64,000 nucleotides of DNA from assembly GCA_022829145.1 (NCBI GenBank), contig CM040746.1:35405712-35469711 (forward strand), in the 5' to 3' direction. Within the stretch, counting starts at the first letter, position 1. Each line of letters starts with the position of its first letter. A program made the position numbers and the translations under genes. This document shows positions 1 to 9,881 of the stretch, one piece after another. Below the pieces are notes generated by a model. The model was not told where the DNA came from. It searched no databases and saw only the letters and a list, made by a program, of their open reading frames with translations. Source of the DNA: Albula goreensis. Lineage: Eukaryota; Chordata; Actinopteri; Albuliformes; Albulidae.

Positions 1-703
1 ACAGTAGCATAACCTCATACACTTCTGTATGTAAGGATTTAAATCTGGTATATGATAGTGGCTGTCTTTTATCAAGCATCGCTGTATCAACAATTTAGAA
101 ATATTTTCCCTTGATGAGTAAATGAGAAAACCTAATATAGTTTTTTTTTTTTTTTTTTTTTGTGAAATGTGCTCTTTTTAGACGGCAGCAGCACATGAAG
201 CTCATTCAGAGAGTCTCCACAGATAACGAGATAAAGTTCTGGAACACTGACCTTAGATTTCTTCAAATTAATGTTTCAGTGATGTGTGACTTTTTTGAGT
301 TTCAACTTAGTCTTTCTGAAGCATAATTCAGCAGACAGGGCATACAGCATATATTCTGAGTAGGCACAGTGTGGTATTTTGAAAACAATAATATGCAGCT
401 CAAGCCTAAATGAATACATAGACTGATGAATGTGTATTTTCAGATTACAGGAGAGGAACTGTTTTTACCATGTCAACATATTTTCACATTTAAAAGATTT
501 TGACAGATTTATATTTATTTATTTTTTAATTCTAGGGGGATTACAAAACATGCATTTCACAATTAATTTGTATTTAAATTGTGCATTGAGACAAATGTTA
601 ATATTTATTCAGCAAACACAAGAGAGGAAATTATAATTTTCTTGCTGTACTTATTAATTATTTTTTCAATGCCATTTTTAAGTCATTTAACTAGGAAACT
701 GGA
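1..703. other. A+T-rich unique DNA, no gene
   Basis: No gene, RNA or recognised repeat is visible apart from a run of 21 T at 141-161. Open frames here are short, overlap one another and show no domain. It is best read as intergenic or intronic DNA. Confidence 0.6.
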
Positions 704-777
704 AGCTTCCAAGCTTTCTTACAAACAGCTGTGCACATTGGGCTTCCAAAAAGCTTACAGACAGCTGTGCAAATATG
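704..777. repeat. Local 37-bp tandem duplication (two diverged copies)
   Basis: Two adjacent units share the order GCTTCCAA, AAGCTT or AGCTTT, then ACA(A/G)ACAGCTGTGCA. The offset is 37 bp (CTTCC at 706 and again at 743). Each copy carries the E-box palindrome CAGCTG. It looks like a simple slippage or duplication event with no function implied. Confidence 0.7.
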
Positions 778-865
778 CCATGCAGCAAGGCCACTGAATG
801 TCACATTCCATAATGAAGGTAGGAAAGCATTGATTCCCTTGTGATGGTTAGATTTTGAGAAAATG

Positions 866-1687
866 GAACCGCACTGCTGAGACTGACCAGCCCCCATTTG
901 TTAGAAGGCAAGCTGAACAGCACTGCTGAGACTAACCAGCCCCCATTTGTTAGAGGGCAAGCTGAACAGCACTGCTGAGGCTAACCAGCCCCCATTTGTT
1001 AGAAGGCAAGCTGAACAGCACTGCTGAGACTGACCAGCCCCCATGTGTTAGAGGGCAAGCTGAACAGCACTGCTGAGGCTAACCAGCCCCCATGTGTTAG
1101 AGGGCAAGCTGAACAGCACTGCTGAGGCTAACCAGCCCCCATTTGTTAGAAGGCAATCTGAACAGCACTGCTGAGGCTAACCAGCCCCCATGTGTTAGAG
1201 GGCAAGCTGAACAGCACTGCTGAGGCTAACCAGCCCCCATTTGTTAGAAGGCAATCTGAACAGCACTGCTGAGACTGACCAGCCCCCATGTGTTAGAGGG
1301 CAAGCTGAACAGCACTGCTGAGGCTAACCAGCCCCCATGTGTTAGAGGGCAAGCTGAACAGCACTGCTGAGGCTAACCAGCCCCCAGACATGTGTTAGAG
1401 GGCAAGCTGAACAGCACTGCTGAGGCTAACCAGCCCCCATGTGTTAGAGGGCAAGCTGAACAGCACTGCTGAGGCTAACTAGCCCCCATGTGTTAGAGGG
1501 CAAGCTGAACAGCACTGCTGAGGCTAACCAGCCCCCATGTGTTAGAGGGCAAGCTGAACAGCACTGCTGAGGCTAACCAGCCCCCATGTGTTAGAGGGCA
1601 AGCTGAACAGCACTGCTGAGGCTAACCAGCCCCACGTGTTAGGGCTGAACAGCACTGCTGAGACTAGCCCCCATGTGTTAGAAGGCA
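866..1687. repeat. Minisatellite A: 49-bp unit, about 17 copies
   Basis: The core words CAGCACTGCTGAG, CCAGCCCCCAT and GTTAGAGGGCAAGCT recur every 49 bp. Unit 11 carries a 4-bp insertion (AGAC, near 1386) and the last two units are shortened. Units in the 5' half are heterogeneous (TTTGTTAGAAGG versus TGTGTTAGAGGG, GACTGACC versus GGCTAACC), while those after about 1400 are nearly uniform. Each unit contains the short inverted word CAGCA-C-TGCTG. Frames that stay open across the array are shadows of the repeat and not genes. Confidence 0.97.
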
Positions 1688-1700
1688 CAGCGGGCTTGAC

Positions 1701-1739
1701 TTTTTTATTTTATTTTTTTTTTTTTTTTTTTTGGGGGGG
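1701..1739. repeat. T-rich tract followed by G7
   Basis: A nearly pure T run (1701-1732) is followed directly by seven G. It lies just after minisatellite A. Confidence 0.9.
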
Positions 1740-2049
1740 TATAGCATCCCCAGTGCCCCCTTGCCACCATCACTGATGCAAAATAAACTAAGAAATCCAA
1801 AACAGTAAATAGTCTTCAATAATATTCTGAATCTATCTTACTGATAACAAAATCTGAGCATTTGTATATATATATGTATAGTGATTAAAAATGAATTACA
1901 TAAAAGTGTCAAATAAATTCACAAAACAGAAAATAACTGTTATAACCTTCTAATTATCACACATCGTATTTGTGACATTTGACTCTCATCCCAATGTTTT
2001 ATAGAATATCGTGGTGTAAAAATAGCGCTACTCTAGTGATAAAGTACAT

Positions 2050-2240
2050 TTAGCAGCTCCTGGGAGACTCGGTTGATAGAGATCAGGCCCTAGATATCGC
2101 AGGTTTGTGTCTGGGGAACGCCATTAGCCAAGAATTTGCCCACAGCTGCTGGACACCACTGGCTGCAGCCCGCAAGGGTTAGCTCCAGCATGACACACAG
2201 ATGGCACATTACTGAGCACAGGGTCAAAATGTTCCAGCCC
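2050..2240 (+). mobile_element. Possible tRNA-derived SINE fragment
   Basis: The segment begins with a pol III promoter-like arrangement. An A-box-like stretch CGGTTGATAGAG (2070-2081) is followed by a B-box-like AGGTTTGTGTC (2101-2111), which matches the tRNA T-arm consensus with two differences. The A-to-B spacing is slightly shorter than in a tRNA. The downstream body (to about 2240) matches no family I can name. It could also be a chance pair of boxes, so only the head is suggestive. Checking for other copies in the same genome would decide it. Confidence 0.3.
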
Positions 2241-2427
2241 AACAAAAGGAGGGGAGGGGATGTAATAAAAGGGAATGCAACAAATAAATTATATTAAGCA
2301 GACAATCTATTTCATAAGAGTAAAACAGCAAAACAGGATGTTTGCAAAGGACTCTCTTCCCTAAATTAACGTGCAAAATTCTCAAAATTAAGAAGTCTCT
2401 ACATGATGTAGATTCTTAATTCTATTC

Positions 2428-3010
2428 ATGGGCAGTGCAGTAGAAGCGCAGTCACAAATGGCTTCATCTAATGCTGGCATCATTTTCACGTCTTCACCTG
2501 GAGTCATTAACTGGCCTAACACCTGTGGAAACCGAGCCGCGAACCAAACGCAAAGCCAAAGCCATCCTATCTCAGCTCCTCAGCTCTCAGCTCTGAACCT
2601 ATCTGCCGCTCTGGACCGATGGGTGCGTCCGCGTTTACGCCTCGCCGTCGGACCGCTTTTCGCGTTGTCCCGGGTGGGATCGCGCGGTCCCTCTCCGCAT
2701 CAGTCCCCGAGGGTTTCCTCCGCCGTTTCCGTAAGGATTAAAACCCGAAAGCGAGCCGTGGCAATATTAGTGTAATTAGGGTTGATGGAGATGAAGAGGA
2801 GGCGCGGATTGTGACAGGTGTCCCTGATTAAGGTTAATCTGCCGGCCCCTCTCCGCTCTCGTCTCTAATCTTAGCTGCGTGCCTGTAGCTTCACAGGCTG
2901 ACTGCTGTAATGAGCTCTTCAGGCCTGCATAGGAGGCCCTGGAGTGCGGTCCCTACAGAACCGTAATGAGCACTCCAGCACACCATTGTAAAGCCCTCCC
3001 CAAGACTCTG
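2428..3010. promoter_or_regulatory. Candidate conserved noncoding element, CpG-richer island
   Basis: The base composition changes sharply from its A+T-rich flanks. CpG is frequent between about 2600 and 2760. Downstream there is TAATTA at 2773-2778 and the inverted pair GATTAA-GG-TTAATC at 2826-2839, which is two facing TAATC half-sites of the type bound by OTX/PITX-like homeodomains. A 115-codon open frame over part of it has no recognisable domain. No TATA box or clear first exon was seen. Role as an enhancer, or as a CpG island of a distant or unannotated promoter, is inference. Confidence 0.35.
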
Positions 3011-3059
3011 GCAAGCGGGCAGGCTCCGCTTGCTCTTCCCTCTCCTGGTGCTGGGGAAG

Positions 3060-3131
3060 GAAGAGGAGGAGGAGGAGGAGGAGGTGGTGGTTTGGAGGGG
3101 GCCGGGGGGGGGGGAGGGGGGGTGGTGCACG
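3060..3131. repeat. G/A-rich tract with (GGA)n and poly-G runs
   Basis: A purine-rich plus strand contains AGGAGG-type triplets, then a G9 run and further G runs interrupted by single A, C or T. Such runs can form G-quadruplexes on the plus strand; this is inference. Confidence 0.85.
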
Positions 3132-3229
3132 GCGGTTGATCTTTAAAGGGCTCTGAGAGGGGATTGCGTGAGGAGTTTGAGGGGAGGCCTTAAGGCCTAA
3201 GGCCCAGCGGTGGAACCACTGACAGAGTG

Positions 3230-3300
3230 TGTATATGTGTGTGAGTGGGTGGGAGAGAGGGAGAGAGAGAGAGAGATTAACTAGCTAACTAGCTAGCTGC
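3230..3300. repeat. Degenerate (GT)n/(GA)n with CTAG-rich end
   Basis: Short GT-rich and GA-rich runs are followed by repeated AACTAGCTAACTAGCTAGCT-like words (about 3278-3298). Confidence 0.75.
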
Positions 3301-3941
3301 CAACCCTACATCTGATTCATTGCGTGTGTGCATGTGTGTCTACCCTCCAGTCTTGCTGCTTTAGTTCTGCTCTCTTGAGCAACCAGAAGGCATGCTTAGC
3401 CCTGAAATTCCAGCAGGGTGGCCCTGGAAGCAATGGGTTTGTTGATCATGGTAGACATTTACTCTTGTAAGGCAGTAACCATTTACAGAGCAGCAAAAGG
3501 CCTGAGACAGACTGGGTTTTTTATGTTTTTATACAGCATTCCTTGCTGTATTACTGCACACAGGACAGTACATTTTGTCATTGTCCTTATGATTATTTTC
3601 ATTATTATTTAACAGATTGGAATCAGAATGAACATAGATTAATTTGGCAGGGAAATGTGCTTCACGACCATTGTGGAGTTAGTGCAGTGCACTTAATTAC
3701 AATGTTGAATATTCGCAAACAAGTAAAGCCAAACAGAATTTGCATCAGGCTCTGACGGTAGCAAGAAGACACTTTGAGGAGACGTCTCATTAACGTCTCC
3801 GTATGGGGTCTGGGGTTCTCACAGAGTGCAGGTTATCGGAGCTTCCTCCAGCCCCTCAGAATCGGTTATAAAGAGGGTGAAATAGGATCACATTATTTAT
3901 GCATTAACATGTGCGTGAATGAAGAAGAATCTGCTCTGTTT

Positions 3942-3945
<4 letters not shown>

Positions 3946-3999
<54 letters not shown>
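3946..3999. repeat. (TC)n microsatellite
   Basis: A pure TC dinucleotide run of about 54 bp. Confidence 0.98.
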
Positions 4000-4001
<2 letters not shown>

Positions 4002-5749
4002 TTGCTCCTTGTATTGCTCTGCGTTTTAATGAGTTCACATCTTCTCCTCTGTATGTGAAGCAAAACCTCTGCTGGCTGGAAACAGCCATACTCCAACTGG
4101 CCCATCTGGGAATAAGGATTACAGTGTTATTATCTTGTGGGGATTAGGGATTTGTCTTCACCACTGAGTTGACTGCGCGCAGAACACAAGTAAATCACAA
4201 CACAATGCTACAACAAAGCCTTTATTGTTCCTTTCAAAATAAAACAAACATATAAATAAATAAATCCATAACAAGCGGGTAATGCTGCAGAATGATGAGC
4301 GTACATTGTTTCATTACAGCGGCATGTCAGATTTTATGGATTTAAAAAAAGGAAACATCAAAAGTAATAAATTACATGCACCAATAGGGTTTGGCTGAGA
4401 TTTGCTTGAACCTTTGAAGTGAAGAATTATCCGGAGAATACAAGATTTTTGTGGAAGAGGAGACTGGGAATGATTTGATTTGGTCAAAAATGAACTTTGA
4501 AGTTGATCATAAATGATAAACATAAATAAGGATATGGACAATGTCACCAGTTATGGTTGGCATTTAAATTATACCTTTATTTTAAAGGATACATCATATG
4601 AGTAAGTGGAATATTACATTGAATCAATGTTATTAGTTACAAACGACTGAGTTTGTCCTGGAGTACTGATTATATGAATTGCTTTTGAACATATTGTTTT
4701 TTTTTTTTTTTTTTAATAAATACATAAGTGCAGACAAATGAACTGTACCCTTGAAATTGTAATGCATAACAAAAGTAGTAGTATCAATTGCATAACTCGT
4801 ACCTCGAGATTAAAACACACCTTAAAAAATACTGTGCAAGGGAGAGGAGCAAACTGATATAAATCTAAATTCTATTCAGGATGAATCAACTTCTATTTTT
4901 ATTCTGGACTGAAGCACAAGGACATTGCAAGCTGCAAGCACTGGCCATGCAAGGATCCTGTCAGTGTGAAGTAACAATCCCTGCGACAAAATAGGGAGCA
5001 TTTACTGAGAGGGAGAGAGAGAAAAACAAAACAAACAAAACTGTTGCAGTTTGTATGGAAAGACTTTAATCTCCTGGGAACACACTCAGTAGAGCCAAAA
5101 GGATGGATGACAGTAGCTACTTGTACTGAACTTGGGATTTCACCACTCGTAGTCACACAATGACCCAAATCCTTGCATTCATTTCATTGTTAAATAAATA
5201 CATATTAGATCTTACATTTACAAGGTGAGATTTGTTCTCCCCATATGACCCATTTTGGGGCACAGTTTATTGAACTGTTGGCAGAAATTGGTGCAAATCA
5301 GCTAGATATACCTCTAGACGTATGGAGAAATTTATTGACAGTGTTCACACTTTTTTAATGAATGGAGGGTACAATTGCCGTTTGTTAAACTAATTGAAAC
5401 CACTGGTGGCTCTGTTGCCACTGTTGATGGCCTCTTATATCCCTGCTTTATGAATCCAGAATGAATGCAGCTTTTTATTTAACATCGGCAACTAACTCAT
5501 ATTTATCTCTGCATCAATCTGGCCCAGGGTAGTTGTTTTTTGACAGGTAGCAGTGATATTGATTCAACATGACTCTTTCTCATATGTTACAAGCTGGCAT
5601 ACTCCTGCAATATTGCTGGCATATTAAAACTTACAAATTCAATAAAGTGAGCATCAGTGAAAAGGCAGATTGGTCTTTCATCCTCATTTCTGACATCTGA
5701 TATTTTAGTCAAAAGGCATTGCTTCTGAATCACTCAGGTTTAACATGAA
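4000..5749. other. A+T-rich stretch, nothing recognised
   Basis: Both strands were scanned. Only a T18 run (4697-4714) and scattered short ATT/TTA runs stand out. No credible coding frame, RNA gene or repeat family was recognised. Confidence 0.55.
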
Positions 5750-6070
5750 TTAATATAAATGGGTCTTCTCGCATGTGCTGTGGGAATGGTGATTTTCTTC
5801 ACTCGAATGCTGCAGGGCCCTGACTGACCTTTGACCTTCTGACGATGTAATCAATCATTAGAGCCTCACCTGATAAACACTGCTCTGTCTAGCTTTGAGC
5901 CTGTCAGAACCAATTGATTAGCATTCAAAGGACCGTTTAAAAGAGGCGAGAAAATGAAAGCCCCTACAGGCCCCCCGACTCAATCAGCAGCCCAGTCCGA
6001 CTCTGACATGTGTGATCACTGGGTTGAATACATTTTTAGGGTAACGGGACTCTGCCACTTGAACGGGCCC
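5750..6070. promoter_or_regulatory. Candidate cis-regulatory island with DR1 and PBX/HOX-type sites
   Basis: A repeat-free, compositionally balanced segment lies in A+T-rich surroundings. TGACCTTTGACCT at 5825-5837 is, on the minus strand, a perfect AGGTCA-A-AGGTCA direct repeat with 1-bp spacing, the consensus for HNF4, RXR-PPAR or COUP-TF dimers. Thirteen bases downstream, ATCAATCA at 5850-5857 reads TGATTGAT on the minus strand, the classical PBX-HOX composite site. Further on, CCAATTGATTAGC (about 5911-5923) adds a homeodomain-like word. No coding frame is convincing. Enhancer activity is inference from site content. Confidence 0.4.
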
Positions 6071-7904
6071 AATTGCCATGTGGGAAGGTGAAGGATACAG
6101 AGATGTTTTTCTGATACACAGATGGTTTTCCGGCTGGCCTGTTTGATGTTCTGCAAGACATGTTGCATGTCATGCACCCAGCTGAAAGATATAGTGTGCT
6201 CGGGTGCACCAGAAAATAATCATGGATGTTTTTCTTTGTTTTTTTTTCCAAAATGTTACAGTCTCTTTAAACTGCATACAAATGGAGCATTGCTTTATGC
6301 AGAAAAAAGGAAAGATATGCATATTAAAACACTCTGGCCCAGTTTCAATATAACCACAATACTCCATTGTAAGGAAGTGTTACAATTTTTATTTTGCTTC
6401 TGTTGCACATTCTGTTTCAATTTTTGTGACAGGTGAACACATTCTGTGTAATAAACAGAAAAGTAACAGGTTTCAAATTGTAATTCATGGAAAGCTTCAA
6501 CTGCTGCCTTTATTGTGAAACCTGGCAAGCAGAAGTAGGCCGACAAATCAAATCTGATTATTTAGCTAAGTTCAGCTATTCTTCTTCCATTGGAATTGAA
6601 AAGTTCTACACTCTACTATTTTCTTTACAGGCGTCCATTTTTTATGTTACGTTCCTTGGTGTACAGTATGTGCATGACTTAACGATTTGAATTGTTTGAA
6701 AAAAGTTTTCTCTTAAAGAGATGACATAGTCTCAGTCATTGACATTATGGGATCCTTTTGGGAAGCAGGATGGCAAAAAACTAGTATCTTCACCAGTTAT
6801 TTAGAGATGGCCTTGCAACACATAATCTCCAAACATGTGTATACTTGTCTTAGAGATATTAGGAGGCAGAGATATTGACTTTGCCATGGCGGTATCCTTG
6901 TTTTGAATTCACAAGATCGACAGCGGGACATCCCTCAATCTGTCCACCACCGTTTCACAGTTAGACGACAACGTGTGGATGTTCGCTTTATTTTTTCTCT
7001 ATCTGAGGCTAGAGATGCTTAGCAATTTAACTGTTTTGAGGGAAAAAAAAGAGTCAGCTGCTACTGGCCTGTATACACATTAAACTATTTTTGAGATTAA
7101 GTGTGTGGATAGTGAAGTTGGGCTCAATAAAAATTAGACCTGTTGGAATTACAATCATATCAGACTGAGCCTTTCAGACTTTAAGTTACATTTCCGTAAC
7201 TACATTGCACCGAATTTTGCTCATTTGAACTGTGAATTACTGGTGTGTACCATGACGGTTTCATTGACCAGTAGATACTTACAGAAGTTCTTCTGCCTGG
7301 CAAATACGTTTATCTGTGTTTAAATGTTTTAATTGTAAATGTATTTTTTGCAACATTAGCTAGCTAAAGCCTGCAGTAGGCTACGATAACTTGGTTATTT
7401 GCATACAATAGATCATTTCTACTTGCTGAGTATTGAACAAACTTACTAATAACTGCATTTTAAGTTTAAAATATTGGTGTAAATAAATACTTGTGTGAGT
7501 CATTGAAGAGGGGCATGTTTCTCACTTTCCTATAACTTTGGGCAGGTGTGCTGCCACTGCACCTGTTTGCATTTTGCATTATGCTTGCATTTTGGAGTGA
7601 CATTTCCAGGAAGTGGGTGGGATATAGGGACTGATTCTTGCTCTATGGGTGTCTAATAATTGCAAAATAATGAAAGCGTAACAGCATATCTAACTGGCTT
7701 GCATGAGCAATTGCAATCTTCTAAGTTAGATAGCCAGATAAACTGAATTACAGCAGCATAGTGCAATTCAGCACCATGAATAGAGTATATTTTTTCAAAA
7801 GCAACCAGCTGCAAAGATTTTCAGGGTATGAATATGTATATGATGTATATGACAGAATCATATATGGAGGAGGATCACATATATGTTGTTGCATTCAGTC
7901 TCCA
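6071..7904. other. A+T-rich stretch, no gene supported
   Basis: Several frames of 60-104 codons overlap on both strands between 6036 and 6690. They contradict each other and have low-complexity composition. No domain, splice pattern or RNA gene was recognised. Confidence 0.5.
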
Positions 7905-8852
7905 GTAATTGGGGGTCAAGCAGAGAAGCTTATTATTACTACGCATAATCATCTTCTCCTTCTGCCACTGAAGTCTATGGCAGCCCCTAGAACAGGCAAA
8001 ATGTTGTGAAATTTGGCACACCGATGGAGGACAGTCATCTGATTCTTTTCACCAAGTTTTATGTCTGCATCTTGAGTACTCTCACGACAACAATGGGTCA
8101 AATTTGGAGTGCGTTTACACATAACTTTTGAACTGCATGCCCGATTTTCAAAAATGAGGTACCATTGGATTCCTTGGATCAAGCCAAGTTCAACTCACGA
8201 ATGAGTACAACCCATGTGAATGCCAATGTTAATGTCCACCATATTGGATTTTATGAAAAAGTTCTTCACAGGCTACAAATTTTGTCCAATCTTCCCTAAA
8301 ATGTGCACAGATGATCTTCAGCCCAAGCCTCACAAAAGCTATCTGACGGATTTTTGATTTTCAAAAGTTTTGTCCGAAATTGGCAGTGAAGCCACCAAAC
8401 AGGAAGTGAGGTCAAATCTCAGCAACCCTTTGATGCATTGACACCAACCTTGGTATATGTACTCTGAACCCTATTCTGAGGGCGTCCAAAGAAATTTGTG
8501 TCACTTGACCACTTGGGGGTGCTGCAATAAGCAAAAATGGATTCTCCCTAAGAATTGTTGATGTGTATCCCTCTTATAAAATTGATTCTTATGTGTAGTA
8601 ATGCCTGAGGAGATCCCAAAGCCTGACATCAATTAGGTTGACATGACAACCTGTCATGTCAACCTAATTGATGCAGCTACCAAATTGGACAAATCACCTA
8701 ACACCTAATCTTTGGTCAACTGACATAAAACTTCCTACCAGTACTTACAGCCACTTACATACTTACTTTTAACATGATCTTGTTGCCATGGCGACTCTGC
8801 CCTGCTGGACTGCTTTGCCTCCTCATCGCTGCTTGCAGCTATATTTATAAGT
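7905..8852 (+). mobile_element. Dispersed fish repeat, probably a nonautonomous transposon remnant
   Basis: The text resembles a repeat I remember as very common in ray-finned fish: a CCTTCTGCC stretch, CTATGGCAGCCCCTAGAAC, then GAAATTTGGCACAC, CAGGAAGTGAGGTC, TGTCACTTGACCAC and GGGTGCTGCAATAAGC. It ends with GCTGCTTGCAGCTATATTT (about 8828-8846). The 3' end read in reverse (TGCAAGCAGCGATG, 8824-8837) resembles the 5' GTCAAGCAGAGAAG near 7915, consistent with imperfect terminal inverted repeats. The class is not certain and no transposase frame is present. The boundaries are estimates. A perfect hairpin lies within it (8627-8673). Confidence 0.6.
8627..8673. repeat. Perfect 22-bp inverted repeat with 3-nt loop
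   Basis: The left arm (8627-8648) begins CATCAATTAGGTTGACATG. The right arm (8652-8673) is its exact reverse complement, with only ACC between. The symmetry stops abruptly on both sides. As RNA or single-stranded DNA it would form a stem of 22 uninterrupted pairs. Confidence 0.97.
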
Positions 8853-9239
8853 AAATTATAAGGAGGTAAAAATCCATCACTCCATCCATGTGTTTTTGAC
8901 AAGAGAACAATGAAAGTAAATGCTGAAGTAATTTAAAGTAAAATACAAAATAGTTTTTTAGATTGAATCTGAGCTCTGATCAAATTAGATTATATACCTA
9001 GAAGGAAATTGGTAGCACTTTGAGTTGAATAAGGCATACACACACATTTCTGAATGACTGCTTCTTTAAAACTAAATGAAAACCAACTGAAGGTTAAAAC
9101 ATATCCCTGCAGGTTAAAAAGGCCAAGGTACCTTAGAATGGAAATAACAGCCATATAATTATTGCTTTAAAATCTGGATAAACCAGTCAGGCCAAATATA
9201 TTACAGAGCAGCAGCTTATAAAAAATGCAAATCAATCTT

Positions 9240-9680
9240 TCTAAAGTGATATTTTTTCCCAATCCTGTAACCCATAGAGGAGAGAGCAATTGTCTGAAGC
9301 TCACCAATACCGGCTGGTATATAATTTAGACAACAGATGATGATTTGCATATACAGTTGCCAATTTCACTTCCAAATGAGGTCTTTCCCTTTGTTCCCTA
9401 ATTGAAACCTTTACAATTCCTTTGCTAATTAGGGAAAACGATAACCTTAAAAATCAAACTTACCACCTGGCAAGCTGCCACATGAATGCTGTTGATTTGT
9501 GCAGCATCAAAGAGGATTTGTAACAAACACTGTCTCACATGGACCAGTCTGGGCCTTTCATTTCCCCCTACTGCATTTAAACAGTTGGCCTTCTTCCCAA
9601 ACCAGCTCCTAAAAAAAAGGCACTCTTCATAATGCCCCAAAATTCATTGAAAACCAGCCCAAAAAACTTTATTCGTAAGG
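9240..9680. promoter_or_regulatory. Candidate noncoding regulatory island with inverted TAATT sites
   Basis: This is a repeat-free segment with homeodomain-type words. TTCCCTAATT (9394-9403) and AATTAGGGAA (9427-9436) are a perfect 10-bp inverted pair. They are separated by 23 bp that also contains ATTGAAAC and CAATTCC. GATTTGCATAT (about 9341-9351) is an octamer-like POU word on the minus strand. No coding frame is credible. Conservation was not tested. Confidence 0.3.
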
Positions 9681-9861
9681 GATTTGCAGGGCAGCCTGCT
9701 TCATCTACAGGCCATTTAATGTTTCACCTGGCAGGGGCTGGGGCCGACACAGTGCTGTGTTTTTACCGTGCTGCGCCATCTGCAAACATCGTTCCCTGAT
9801 GCACAATGCATGTCCTTTGTAGTCAAAACCACAGTTTACAGGTTTATAGATGAGGATTTAT

Positions 9862-9881
9862 ATTTATTTATTTATTTATTT
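9862..9881. repeat. (TTTA)n short microsatellite
   Basis: Five consecutive TTTA/ATTT units, inside an A+T-rich stretch. Confidence 0.9.

Noticed and set aside
6036..6690. Cluster of overlapping frames of 65-104 codons
   Set aside because: They lie on both strands over the same bases, have no shared domain and are explained by chance in A+T-rich DNA.
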